Below are positions 26,392-34,589 of a DNA stretch of 43,900 nt, one piece after another; the stretch's first letter is position 1; each line of letters begins with the position of its first letter. Both the position numbers and the translations under genes were made by a program. Under the pieces are notes generated by a model. That model was not told the origin of the DNA, searched no databases, and worked only from the letters and a program-made list of their open reading frames with translations. Origin of the DNA: an uncultured Spartobacteria bacterium (lineage in GTDB: Bacteria > Verrucomicrobiota > Verrucomicrobiia > Chthoniobacterales > Chthoniobacteraceae); the NCBI GenBank assembly GCA_903882875.1, contig CAIRYQ010000002.1, positions 1 through 43,900 on the forward strand. Direction: 5' to 3'.

Positions 26392-26682
26392 CCCATCAAT
26401 CTCTCGCTGCGCCTCGGGGCGATGATGGTGCGGCAGACGGTCGTCGCGTTGAGCGATGGCTCGCTGGTGAACTTCTGCTACCGGCTTCACGGGACGGCTT
26501 CCTTTCGCACTGAATACGCGCGCGCAGCAATCGTGGATTGGAACGGCTTCGCCATCAAAGTGCTCCCCCTCGAACGCATCATCCGCAGCAAGGAGGCGGC
26601 GGATCGCGACAAGGATCGCGCGGTGCTCCCGCTGCTGCGCGACATTGCGGCGAGCCGGAAAAAGCTGCGCATCCGGCGATAG
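26392..26682 (+). pseudogene. Nucleotidyltransferase-like remnant B (C-terminal part)
   Basis: Open frame with only about 96 residues, matching in style the C-terminal part of MNT/AbiEii-like nucleotidyltransferases: DGSLVNFCYRLHG, then DWNGFAIKVLPLERIIRS, K-E-A-A-D-R-D-K-D-R and a closing helix. The N-terminal GS-x10-DxD nucleotidyltransferase core is not present upstream. Some family members are toxins or antitoxins (MNT/HEPN, AbiE). It could be a translated short protein from ATG 26422, but I favour a fragment. Confidence 0.55.
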
Positions 26683-26747
26683 CGGAAAAAAACAGATGAA
26701 GGACGCGTAGCGTCCGCAACAATGGCAGCCGTCGGTTCCTCGTTCCC

Positions 26748-27164
26748 CTAAGTCACCAGTTCGATCAATCCCGGCTCATCGGGAAACGCGCGGCTCAATG
26801 GCTCATCAAAGGTCGCCAGACTCAGCCCGTGCTGGCGGGCAAGTGCGGCGAGGTAATGATCGGTGACCTGGTTCGCACCCGGGATGCGCTCGGTGAGCAG
26901 CACGCGGTCTTCACAGTTCAAATCATCCGGCACGAAACGATGCCTCGGATCCGCGAGCAGCTTCCGCAACACACCGAACGCCTGTTCGGGCGACATCCCG
27001 TAGCCGAGCATGGGATGCGACGAGATGCGCGCGAAACCAAGCTGGCTCACCGGACATGTCGCAAACTCCGTCACCGTCTGCAGCCATTGCCTCGCGTGCC
27101 CGTGATGCTCATGGTTCTCCCACAGGAGCGCCATCAGCACATTCACGTCCAGCGGCCGCGTCAC
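26748..27164 (-). CDS. vapC: PIN-domain VapC-like toxin, module 2
   Basis: A 138-aa PIN ribonuclease. The first acid is D6 (RPLDVNVLMALLW), TCPVSQLGFARISSHP (about 36-51) is the second-motif region of this VapC subgroup, and Q-V-T-D-H-Y-L-A-A-L carries a third acid near 103. ATFDEPL carries the fourth near 119-124. It appears intact, unlike module 1. Read right to left, it follows its antitoxin with a 4-bp overlap. Such toxins usually cut tRNA or rRNA; the target is unknown. Confidence 0.85.
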   Translation of the reverse strand: MTRPLDVNVLMALLWENHEHHGHARQWLQTVTEFATCPVSQLGFARISSHPMLGYGMSPEQAFGVLRKLLADPRHRFVPDDLNCEDRVLLTERIPGANQVTDHYLAALARQHGLSLATFDEPLSRAFPDEPGLIELVT

Positions 27165-27394
27165 GCCGCGAATCCTTCAATCTCCCTTACCAGCGCCGAG
27201 TGGATGACTCCGCCCTGTCCGCGAATCACAGGCAACCCATCCGCCTCATTCCCGATGGAAAACGTCGCCGCCCCGTTGCCGGGCCTTTCCGCCAGCATCG
27301 TCAGCAGCCCGCGCCCGTGCGCCGGCAGCAGGTGAGGCTCGACAGGCGTCACTTTCCCGTGGGCGATTTCGACTTCGATGGTCACCATGCTCAT
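27161..27394 (-). CDS. Antitoxin of PIN module 2
   Basis: A 77-aa protein starting at ATG 27394 (MSMVTIEVEIAHGKVTPVEP), a beta-strand opening like small DUF104/AbrB-like antitoxins. Its C-terminus overlaps the toxin start by 4 bp. The longer frame upstream to 27604 runs antisense through another remnant and is not supported. A second ATG at 27388 is possible. Confidence 0.7.
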   Translation of the reverse strand: MSMVTIEVEIAHGKVTPVEPHLLPAHGRGLLTMLAERPGNGAATFSIGNEADGLPVIRGQGGVIHSALVREIEGFAA

Positions 27395-27451
27395 GAGATG
27401 AAACGTAACGCGCGCAGCGCAGCGCACGCAAATCGAAACTTTGCGTGATTC

Positions 27452-27682
27452 ATGCATTGCCCCGCCATGTGCGACGTGAGCCGCCAAGCGTGGCAGGTGC
27501 GCTATGCGGACGCCATCGCCACAGCCGGGGCGATCACGATCGAAGGCGTGCGGGTGCCTTTCCTCAGCCTCGAAATGCTTATCAAAAGCAAGACCACCTA
27601 CCACGAGCAGGATCGCGCGGATTTGGTGCGGCTGCGCGACCTGCTGGAGCTGAAACGCCAGCGCGGAGACGCGGCGAACTGA
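27452..27682 (+). pseudogene. Nucleotidyltransferase-like remnant C (C-terminal part)
   Basis: A 76-aa frame. Its last 50 residues, EGVRVPFLSLEMLIKSK then EQDRADLVRLRDLLELK, look like the C-terminal helical end of nucleotidyltransferase-fold proteins that list a conserved P-x-L-x-L-x-x-L-I-x-x-K motif. The N-terminal catalytic part is missing. It is the third such fragment in 2.5 kb. Nothing shows that it is expressed. Confidence 0.5.
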
Positions 27683-27717
27683 AGCGAATAATCAGCGGGA
27701 CCATCGTTCCTGTAGCA

Positions 27718-28980
27718 TCATTCCTTGCGGAGTAGCACTATCCTGTTCGTGTTGGTTCCCTTTTGACGATTGGTTACACCCCAGCAGTTCGACGTCTTGG
27801 TGAACTCTTGATCGTTGATCAAAACCAGCACGGGTGTGAGGCCCGCTTTCGCGGCCGCTGGAACGACAAATTCCTCGAGTCTTACTTTTCCGTTTCTGAC
27901 CTCTCCAACTTCAAAAGCAATAAAGCCACCCGGCTTGAGCACTCTTCGCATTTCCGAAAAAGCTCGCGTCATGTGCGCCGCCCAGTCCGCGACGTTCTTC
28001 AATATCCAAATGTCGACGTGCGCTGCGTCGATGTGAGTAAACCAGCATCGAAGCCAGTTGTCTGCGGCGTAGTCGACGGTATCGAGGAATGGCGGCGAAG
28101 TAACAGCAAGAGACACGCTCTCGCTCGGAAGAAGGGGGGTGTCTGCACACGATCCCGTTAGAAGGATTGCACTTGAGGCAACGCCATGAAGGGATTTCCA
28201 CGCATCGGCGTCGACATCCGAGAGCAATGATTTGCTCTTTTTGAAGATAAGGTCGCTGACAACCCTGCGGTCCGGGGTCTGCTTCCGCTGCTCGTTAATT
28301 TTGATTTGGCTCTTCACCGAAACCGCCTGATTGGGTGGCAGCGTGTAGACGGAGAAAAAGCCTCGCGAATGACCGGTCAAACGATTCGTTGCGACCATTC
28401 TTATCCAGTCGTCAGAAGCCGAAAGCTCTGGCCGATTGAAGTGAGCGCGGAGCGCGCAGATCTCGCGAAGAGTTTCTGGGTGATAGAAGGCAAGAAGCTC
28501 CTCTGGAATTTTGCCTGAACAAGACCAGTCGATTTCCTGCAATGCCTCACGAATGCTCTCCAGTGTTGGAGGAGTCAGACGTGGGCGAACGAGCATTGCA
28601 CTAAGCGGATTGGCATCACAGCCCGCAGGTATTCTCCCGAGCATCGCCGACTCCAAAAGCGTCGTGCCGCGCCCCATAAAAGGATCGTAAACGACATCAC
28701 CGGGAAGGGTCAGTCTTTCGACGAAAAACCTTGGCAACTGTGGTTTGAAGCATGCCCGGTATGACACCTCGTGCAGCGAGGACGCGGCTCGCTGCTTCGA
28801 TGTCCAAAACTCATTGGTAAAAACAGGAACATTCTCGAAACCCGGCACATCCAATTGTGTGCATCTCGTCGAAAGGCCGAACTCTTTGAAGGAGAGCAAT
28901 TCCGCGAGAAGAGACTCCGTTCGTTGCTTGGTTCGCTTCTTTCGCGTCGCTATCGCGGCAGGTTGGTGAGTGTCGAGCAT
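27718..28980 (-). CDS. DNA methyltransferase of a restriction-modification pair
   Basis: A 420-aa SAM-dependent DNA amino-methyltransferase. Motif I is DPFMGRGTT (99-107), followed by AGCDANP; the catalytic motif IV is TSPPF (294-298). The order motif I, about 185 residues, then motif IV leaves a target-recognition region in between, as in the alpha group. TSPPF rather than DPPY suggests N4-cytosine methylation, but N6-adenine cannot be excluded. GC is visibly lower (about 50%) than the flanks, a sign of transfer. It follows the nuclease-like gene by 9 bp and protects host DNA from it. Confidence 0.85.
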   Translation of the reverse strand: MLDTHQPAAIATRKKRTKQRTESLLAELLSFKEFGLSTRCTQLDVPGFENVPVFTNEFWTSKQRAASSLHEVSYRACFKPQLPRFFVERLTLPGDVVYDPFMGRGTTLLESAMLGRIPAGCDANPLSAMLVRPRLTPPTLESIREALQEIDWSCSGKIPEELLAFYHPETLREICALRAHFNRPELSASDDWIRMVATNRLTGHSRGFFSVYTLPPNQAVSVKSQIKINEQRKQTPDRRVVSDLIFKKSKSLLSDVDADAWKSLHGVASSAILLTGSCADTPLLPSESVSLAVTSPPFLDTVDYAADNWLRCWFTHIDAAHVDIWILKNVADWAAHMTRAFSEMRRVLKPGGFIAFEVGEVRNGKVRLEEFVVPAAAKAGLTPVLVLINDQEFTKTSNCWGVTNRQKGTNTNRIVLLRKE

Positions 28981-28989
28981 CTGTCGGAA

Positions 28990-29466
28990 CTACATTGAGC
29001 GAACAAGACCGAGCGCAACATCCCTAGAAACCTTCGTGCTTCCGCCGAGTCGGCCTTTTCTCCACCAGTCGAGCACCGTGGCTTTTCCGATCTTCCAAAA
29101 CGGAACACTCGGGAATTTTTCGATATCGGAGACGATGTATCCTTCCACTTCTTCGAGCTTACTGAGAAAGCCCCTCTCCTCGAAGGATCTTCCGGAGCCG
29201 ACCATGTAACTTGGGCAGAAATAAATACCTCCTCTGCTGATGCTGCGAACCTCCCACTTTAGACCGTTCGGGCAAAGCAGGTCGTATCCCGCCCTCTCGC
29301 TAGCCGCTAGGGTTCCCTTGATTACCTCTCTGCTGATCCTTCGCTCCAAGAGGAACGACACCCGTCGGCCATCGGTAAAATACATCCTGACCTCGTCTGC
29401 AGTGAGGTGCATCGCTGCAGCCAGTTCGCCGAGATTCCAATTGAGCGTGCCCGTTGGTGCAGCCAT
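28990..29466 (-). CDS. Putative type II restriction endonuclease
   Basis: A 158-aa protein directly upstream of the methyltransferase on the same strand. GYDLL (60-64) and WEVRS (71-75), with an R in place of the usual K, could be the acidic pair of a PD-(D/E)XK-like nuclease. FCPSYMVGSGRSFEERGF at 83-100 is a strong conserved-looking block. The N-terminus has a helix-turn-helix-like segment (LGELAAAMHLTADEV). Assignment as nuclease rests on the neighbour and these weak motifs. Low GC, like the methyltransferase. A control or accessory role is the alternative. Confidence 0.6.
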   Translation of the reverse strand: MAAPTGTLNWNLGELAAAMHLTADEVRMYFTDGRRVSFLLERRISREVIKGTLAASERAGYDLLCPNGLKWEVRSISRGGIYFCPSYMVGSGRSFEERGFLSKLEEVEGYIVSDIEKFPSVPFWKIGKATVLDWWRKGRLGGSTKVSRDVALGLVRSM

Positions 29467-29515
29467 TTTGCGTGATGCGCTTAGTTGGATGATTGGAGGA
29501 CATTGGCCTCCACCT

Positions 29516-30106
29516 TCACTCCATCTCCCGCGAGCGCGGTTCGCGGTCCTGCGTGTCGCCGCCGGTGGGCGATGTGACGAAGGGGCCGCCGGCGAGCGGG
29601 GCGGCGCGGGAGAATGCCACGTCGGGCGTGTCGCTGTCCTTGCCGGCGAGCGGGAAGTCCTTTCGCAGCGGATGGAACGGGTAGCCTTCCCACATGAGGA
29701 TGCGGCGCAGGTCGGGATGGCCGGTGAACCGGATGCCCATCATGTCGAACGCTTCGCGTTCGTGCCAGTCGGCGGTGGCCCACAGGTCGGTGACGGTGGG
29801 CGCGGTGGCGTCGTCCTCGCTCACGGTGTATTTCACGCGGAGGTGGTCGGCGCGCTCGAAATTCTGCAGCTCATAGACGACCTCGTAGCGCGGCTCCTGC
29901 CCGAAGTGATCCACGCTGCTGACATCAATGAGATACGTGTAGCCGAGCTGGTCGCGGAGGAATGCGGCGATGTCGTGGAACTGCGCGCGGTTCACGGTGA
30001 GCGTGAGTTCGCCGCGGAATTCCTTTTGCGAGACGATGGTGAATTTTGCGGCGAGCGCGGCGGCGTCTTTTTTGACGGATGCGGGGACTTCTAGTGTGGT
30101 GGCCAT
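29516..30106 (-). CDS. nuoC: NADH-quinone oxidoreductase subunit C
   Basis: A 196-aa NuoC, part of the peripheral arm of respiratory complex I. Family blocks LIDVSSVDHFG (about 60-70), RYEVVYELQNF, DWHEREAFDMMGIRF (about 112-126) and RRILMWEGYPFHPLRKDFPL (about 133-152) are present. It has about 35 extra C-terminal residues (APLAGGPFVTSPTGGD). ATG 30106 chosen; the frame above it crosses the inverted repeat at 30149. It follows nuoB as usual, but nuoD does not follow; the restriction-modification pair does. Confidence 0.93.
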   Translation of the reverse strand: MATTLEVPASVKKDAAALAAKFTIVSQKEFRGELTLTVNRAQFHDIAAFLRDQLGYTYLIDVSSVDHFGQEPRYEVVYELQNFERADHLRVKYTVSEDDATAPTVTDLWATADWHEREAFDMMGIRFTGHPDLRRILMWEGYPFHPLRKDFPLAGKDSDTPDVAFSRAAPLAGGPFVTSPTGGDTQDREPRSREME

Positions 30107-30148
30107 TTTGGAAAAGTGCGCGGTCAGTTGTGAAACGCGGGATGAAGA

Positions 30149-30223
30149 AAATTTGGAAGCCAAGAAGCCAGGAAGGAGAAAACTTTCACATGCGCTTTTC
30201 CTGCCTTCATGGCTTCCAAATTC
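30149..30223. repeat. Word-type inverted repeat with TTTGGAAGCC ends (copy 2)
   Basis: Arm 1 (30149-30176) reads AATTTGGAAGCCAAGAAGCC then AGGAAGGA, in 8-nt words GAAGCCAA GAAGCCAG GAAGGAGA. Arm 2 (30195-30223) is its complement, CCTGCCTTCATGGC with TTCCAAATTC. About 24 of 27 positions pair; the loop is 18 nt. The ends match the repeat at 22475-22551. It fills the nuoB-nuoC gap: 7 nt after the nuoB stop, about 40 nt before the nuoC start. There is no T-tract. Confidence 0.85.
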
Positions 30224-30229
30224 AAAATG

Positions 30230-30757
30230 CTACGAGCGGAGCGCGGCGACGAGTTCGGGCTTTTGCGCGAGGAAGGAATGCTCGCCTTCGATTTTGCGCT
30301 GGAGCCGGAGCAGGCCCTCGATGAGCGCCTCGGGGCGCGGCGGACAGCCGGAGATATAGACATCCACGGGGATGAGCGTGTCGATGCCCTGGAGCACGGC
30401 GTAGCTGCGATACATGCCGCCGCTGCTCGCGCATGCGCCCATGGCGATGCACCACTTCGGCTCGGGCATCTGGTCCCAGATGCGTTTCACGGCGAGCGCC
30501 ATTTTGTAGGTGACGGTGCCGGCGACGATCATCACGTCGCTCTGCCGCGGCGAAAAGCGCATGACCTCCGCGCCGAAGCGCGAGATGTCGTAGCGCGACG
30601 CGCCGGTGGCCATGAGCTCGATGGCGCAGCACGCGAGGCCCATCGGCATCGGCCAGAGGGAATTTTTCCGCATCCAGTTGATGGCGGAGTCGAGCTTGGT
30701 GAAGATGACGTTCCCCTCGATTTTCGAGTCGTAGGCTGCCGGTGTGATGGTGCTCAT
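30230..30757 (-). CDS. nuoB: NADH-quinone oxidoreductase subunit B
   Basis: A 175-aa NuoB that holds iron-sulfur cluster N2, the last electron carrier before quinone. All four ligands are visible: C43 and C44 in [10 protein letters not shown]109 in [10 protein letters not shown] and C138 in SGCPPRP. Length and sequence are normal. nuoA, usually upstream, is absent; the gene begins 81 bp from an unrelated ABC exporter. With nuoC it forms a two-gene fragment of the nuo operon. Confidence 0.95.
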   Translation of the reverse strand: MSTITPAAYDSKIEGNVIFTKLDSAINWMRKNSLWPMPMGLACCAIELMATGASRYDISRFGAEVMRFSPRQSDVMIVAGTVTYKMALAVKRIWDQMPEPKWCIAMGACASSGGMYRSYAVLQGIDTLIPVDVYISGCPPRPEALIEGLLRLQRKIEGEHSFLAQKPELVAALRS

Positions 30758-30838
30758 GTCGCTGCGGGATACTTAAAGCGTGCGCAGGGCGGGGCAAGGT
30801 GAAATCTTGGTGGACCCGGCGCTTCCCGAAAGACGACG

Positions 30839-32611
30839 TCAGCCCAAATTCGCCGAGCGGTAGAGCTGCGCGTAGCGTCCGCCGCGCTGGACGAGTTCGG
30901 GGCCCTTGCCTTCTTCGAGCACGGTGCCGTCGCCGAGTACCACGATTTTGTCCACGCGATGCACGGTCGCGATGCGGTGCGTGATGATGAGCGTCGTGCG
31001 GCCGCGCATGAGTTCTTCGAGCGTGGTCATGATGGCGGCCTCGGTCGTCGGATCGAGCGCGCTGGTCGGCTCGTCGAGGATGAGGATCGGCGCGTTTTTC
31101 AAAAATGCGCGCGCGATGCCGATGCGCTGCCGCTGGCCGACGCTGAGGTGACCGCCACGCTCGCCGACTTGCGAACGGTAGCCGTCGGGCATCGCGCTGA
31201 TGAAGTCGTGCGCCTGCGCGCGCTTTGCGGCTTCGATGATTTCCTCCTCGGTCGCGTCGGGACGGCCATAGGCGATGTTTTCGCGCACGGTCGTGGAAAA
31301 GAGCAGCGTGTCCTGCAGCACGATGCTAATGTGGTTGCGCAGCGATTTCTTCGTGAACTCGCGCAGGTCGTGTCCGTCGAGCAGCACGCGGCCCGCGGTC
31401 GGATCGTAAAAGCGCGGCACCAGCGAGAGCATCGTGCTTTTTCCCGCGCCCGTGCCGCCGACGAATGCGACCGTCTGCCCCGGCGCGACGTGCGTGTTCA
31501 CTTTCTGCAAAATGAGCCGGTCCGCGCTGTAGCCGAACGCCACATTTTCAAAGGCGATGTCGCCGCGTGTCTCCGTGAGTTCGCATGCATCGGGCGCATC
31601 CGGCACGTCATTCTCGCGGTCGAGCACCTCGAAGCACCGTTGCACGCCCGCCGCCGCGCCTTGCAGCGCCCACGCGATGTGCGTGAGCGCCTCGAGCGGC
31701 TGGTAGAGCATGAGCAGCAGCGTGCTGAGATACCAAATCTGGCCGATCGTCAGCCTACCCTCCATCACGTGCCGCGCGCCGACGTAGAACATCGTTGCGC
31801 TGCTCGCCGCGATGAGAGTGCCGACGAGCAGCGCGCTTTTCATCGAGGTCGCGTTCAGGCGCAGGTTGGCTTCGAGACTTCCGTGCGCGCGCTTTTTGAA
31901 CTGCCCCACCTCGTGCTCCTCGCGGCCAAACGCCTGCACCATCTTCACCGAGCTGAGGCCCTCCTGCGCGACGGTGAGCACGGCGCTTTCCTGCTCGGCG
32001 ATGTCCGTGGACTGTTCGCGGATGCGTTTCGCGTAGAGGTAAATTGCGAGCACCATGAACGGCACGACGAGCAGCGAGAGCAGCGCGATCTGCCAGTCGA
32101 ACGCCCACATCGTCGCGAAGGTCGCGAGAAGCGTGATCGTGCTTTGGAAAATGAAGAACCACTTGCTGTAAACCGACTGGATGCTCTGCGAATCGTAGGC
32201 CACGCGGAAGCTGCTGTCCGAACTGCGCCGCTCGTCGTGGAATTTCAGCGGCAGCGAATGGAGGTACGCATATAGTTCCGTGCGAAGCCGCAGCAGCGCG
32301 TGCAGGCTCACACGCAGCGTCATGATGCTCGTGAGGTAGCCGATGCCGCCCGCGAGGATGTGCAGCACGACCATGAGCGAGCAGACGATCGCGAGGATCG
32401 CCGGGAGACTCCACCCGCCGAGATCGTGGCCCCAGATCGAAAGGCCGTGCGTGCCGTTTGCGGACGCCGGCAGCAGCTTGTCCACGATGAACGCAAGCGG
32501 CCACGGACGCAGCAGGTTGAACGCATTTCCCACGAGCGTGAGCAGCATCGCGGCGACAGTCGCCCCGATGTACGGGCGGAAATAGGCAAACGCTCGGCGA
32601 TGGACGGACAT
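30839..32611 (-). CDS. MsbA-type ABC exporter (fused permease and ATPase)
   Basis: A 590-aa half-transporter acting as a homodimer. Six membrane helices lie in about 15-310. The ATPase follows with Walker A GGTGAGKST (about 384-392), signature LSVGQRQRIG (an S-V variant of LSGGQ, about 488), Walker B ILILDEPTSALD (about 508) and ITHR. Relatives export lipids, lipid A or peptides; the substrate here is unknown. Start at ATG 32611 gives MSVHRRAFAYFRP; the 35 codons above it are arginine-rich non-family sequence. Divergent from the DUF1080 gene. Confidence 0.9.
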   Translation of the reverse strand: MSVHRRAFAYFRPYIGATVAAMLLTLVGNAFNLLRPWPLAFIVDKLLPASANGTHGLSIWGHDLGGWSLPAILAIVCSLMVVLHILAGGIGYLTSIMTLRVSLHALLRLRTELYAYLHSLPLKFHDERRSSDSSFRVAYDSQSIQSVYSKWFFIFQSTITLLATFATMWAFDWQIALLSLLVVPFMVLAIYLYAKRIREQSTDIAEQESAVLTVAQEGLSSVKMVQAFGREEHEVGQFKKRAHGSLEANLRLNATSMKSALLVGTLIAASSATMFYVGARHVMEGRLTIGQIWYLSTLLLMLYQPLEALTHIAWALQGAAAGVQRCFEVLDRENDVPDAPDACELTETRGDIAFENVAFGYSADRLILQKVNTHVAPGQTVAFVGGTGAGKSTMLSLVPRFYDPTAGRVLLDGHDLREFTKKSLRNHISIVLQDTLLFSTTVRENIAYGRPDATEEEIIEAAKRAQAHDFISAMPDGYRSQVGERGGHLSVGQRQRIGIARAFLKNAPILILDEPTSALDPTTEAAIMTTLEELMRGRTTLIITHRIATVHRVDKIVVLGDGTVLEEGKGPELVQRGGRYAQLYRSANLG

Positions 32612-32794
32612 TCGCCGCAGTGGATCACGCCGGGGGCACGGTTGGCAATCGCGGATACCTGCGTGCGCAGCCGGATTTCGGGGCGGCCCATTTTGATCCT
32701 CGCCATGCGCAGGCAAAACCGGAAGTCTCCCGGCCCCGCTGCGCGCCCGAAAATGGCGCGCACGTTTCCATTCAAACCCCGATCCTCCACCTCA

Positions 32795-33445
32795 ATGAAA
32801 ATCTCCCGCATCCTCCTCATCTCCGTATTTTCCCTCTGCGCATCCGCATGGTCTGTCGCCGACACCGTCACACTCACGCTCGCAGATTTCACCGACACCA
32901 AGGGCGAAAAGCCGGGTGTCGGCTGGGCCGCCGAGGAGGGCGGCGTCATTCACCGTGCGGCAAAGCAGGGCGATCTCATCAGCGTGAAGGAGTTCTCGAA
33001 TTTTGAAATCGAGTGGGACTGGAAGATCTCCTCCGGCGGGAACAGCGGGCTGAAATACTGGGTGAACAAATTTGCCAAGGGCGGCTGGCTCGGCATCGAG
33101 TACCAGATGATTGACGATGCGAAGCACCCGGACGCAACGAAGGGCGACCACAACCACAGCACGGCGTCATTTTACGACATCAAGTCCGTGAACGCGGAAA
33201 AGTCGCTGAAGCCCGCGGGCGAATGGAACACGAGCAAGGTCATCGCAAAGGACGGCAAGGTGCAGCATTTCCTGAACGGCGCGCTCGTCGGCGAGATTGA
33301 TGCGAAGGGCACCGAACTGAAGGAGTGCGTCGCGAAGAGCAAGTTCAAGGCGGTCGAGGGATTCGCGCCGGGGCACGGGCATTTCCTGCTGCAGGATCAC
33401 GGCGACGAGGTGTGGTTCCGCAACATCCGCGTGACGACGCCGTAG
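32795..33445 (+). CDS. Secreted DUF1080 domain protein
   Basis: A 216-aa exported protein with signal peptide MKISRILLISVFSLCASAWS. The DUF1080 (3-keto-disaccharide hydrolase / concanavalin-like) fold fills about 25-215. Typical pieces: FEIEWDWKISSGGNSGLKYW (residues about 67-86), GIEYQMIDD and HFLLQDHGDEVWFRNIRV near the end. Family members bind or cut sugars in Planctomycetes and Verrucomicrobia. The ATG at 32795 gives the signal; upstream reading is antisense to the exporter. It converges on recF, 7 bp apart. Confidence 0.88.
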   Translation: MKISRILLISVFSLCASAWSVADTVTLTLADFTDTKGEKPGVGWAAEEGGVIHRAAKQGDLISVKEFSNFEIEWDWKISSGGNSGLKYWVNKFAKGGWLGIEYQMIDDAKHPDATKGDHNHSTASFYDIKSVNAEKSLKPAGEWNTSKVIAKDGKVQHFLNGALVGEIDAKGTELKECVAKSKFKAVEGFAPGHGHFLLQDHGDEVWFRNIRVTTP

Positions 33446-33452
33446 TCCGGCG

Positions 33453-34478
33453 CTACCCGAGCCGCAGCACGCGCGCGTCACCCGCATCCGGCATCCAGTC
33501 GAGGTGCGTCGTCGTGATGATTCGCTGCGAATTTTCCGGCAGCGCGGCGAGCAGCGCGTTGCGCCGCTGCGGATCGAGTTCACCGAAAATGTCGTCGAGC
33601 AGCAGCAGCGGCGCTTCGCCGAAATGCCGCTCCATCAAGCGCGCCGCGCCCAGTTTCAGCGCGAGCACGAGTGTGCGCTGCTGCCCTTCGCTTGCGTCGT
33701 CCGCGATGATGTCGTTCAGGAAAAAATGGGCGTCGTCGCGGTGCGGGCCGGTGGTCGTCTGCCGCAGGCGTGCATCCTCGCGCTGCGCCGCTGCGAGCGT
33801 CGCGGCGAAATCCCCGCCGTCGCCTTGCGCATATTCGAGCCGCAGCGATTCACGCGTGCCGCTGATCGCGTGGTGCGCTGGATCACTCTCGCATTGCAGC
33901 TCCGCGATCAGTTTTCCCCGCGCATCGCTCACGTAATTGCCGTGTTCGATCAGCGGCTGGTCGAACGCCGCGATCTCGCGCCAACGCTGCGAAGGCTGCT
34001 TGAGCAGATGATTCCGCGAACGCAACGCGTGCTCGAAGGATCGCAGCGAAGCCCGGTAGCCAGCATCACGCTGCATCGCGACGAAATCGAGAAAGCGCCG
34101 CCGCTTTTCCGCCGCGCCGCGCACCAGCTCGATGTCGTCATTGCCGAACCACACCACGCGCGCGATCTGCAGCCACTCCTTCGCATTCGTCTGCTCCACG
34201 CTGTCGAGCGCGAGCTTCTTGCGCTCCGTGCCGAAGTAAAACTGCAGGTGCCGTGTGCCGTGCCAGCCGTCCGTGACAAAGCCGCGCCGCCCGTGCTGGA
34301 CCACGCGCGCGAGCTGCGTGATGCGCGGCGATTGCAGCCGCAGCAGAATGCACGCGGCCTCCAGCAGCGACGTCTTCCCGCGCGCATTCGGCCCCACGAT
34401 GAAATTCATCCCCGGCGCAAACTCCGTCTCAAACTGCTCGAAGCAGCGAAAGTGGCGGAGTGTGAGGCGACCGAGCAT
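33453..34478 (-). CDS. recF: DNA replication and repair protein RecF
   Basis: A 341-aa SMC-like ATPase that loads RecA at gaps and stalled forks with RecO and RecR. The N-terminus MLGRLTLRHFRCFEQ is typical. Walker A GPNARGKTSLLEA (about 29-41), signature SEGQQRTLVLALKL (about 260-273) and Walker B LLLLDDIFGELDP (about 291-303) are present. The first Walker glycine is followed by N-A-R in place of N-G-x. GTG at 34484, two codons earlier, is an equal start. It is not with dnaA, dnaN or gyrB here; hisS is divergent 111 bp away. Confidence 0.92.
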   Translation of the reverse strand: MLGRLTLRHFRCFEQFETEFAPGMNFIVGPNARGKTSLLEAACILLRLQSPRITQLARVVQHGRRGFVTDGWHGTRHLQFYFGTERKKLALDSVEQTNAKEWLQIARVVWFGNDDIELVRGAAEKRRRFLDFVAMQRDAGYRASLRSFEHALRSRNHLLKQPSQRWREIAAFDQPLIEHGNYVSDARGKLIAELQCESDPAHHAISGTRESLRLEYAQGDGGDFAATLAAAQREDARLRQTTTGPHRDDAHFFLNDIIADDASEGQQRTLVLALKLGAARLMERHFGEAPLLLLDDIFGELDPQRRNALLAALPENSQRIITTTHLDWMPDAGDARVLRLG

Positions 34479-34589
34479 CTTCACTCTCCACTGCACGAAT
34501 CGCGCGCCGCAGGGGAGCGGAATCTTTTGCGCGCGCCGCTTCCGCCTTGCGCGCACGGCCGCGCCGCCTAGCCTCCGCCGCCCACGATT

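Larger units (their letters stand above)
25551..26682. repeat. 49-bp direct repeats flanking a PIN toxin-antitoxin module
   Basis: 25551-25599 and 26634-26682 are identical except at one position. Each is the 3' end of a nucleotidyltransferase-like remnant including the TAG stop. The PIN toxin-antitoxin pair (25731-26374) lies between them. A second 51-bp similar stretch (about 44 of 51 identical) lies upstream of each (25229-25279 and 26397-26447). The coordinates given span both copies. Confidence 0.85.

Noticed and set aside
26705-26719. Short hairpin GGACGC-GTA-GCGTCC as terminator or operator
   Set aside because: Six-base stem with no T-tract and no clear gene to serve; kept only as a note.
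27161-27604. A 147-aa protein from the long minus-strand frame
   Set aside because: Only the last 77 residues look like an antitoxin; the first 70 are antisense to nucleotidyltransferase-like remnant C.
32300-32794. Long N-terminal extension of the DUF1080 protein
   Set aside because: This part runs antisense through the MsbA-type exporter's coding start; the ATG at 32795 gives a normal signal peptide.
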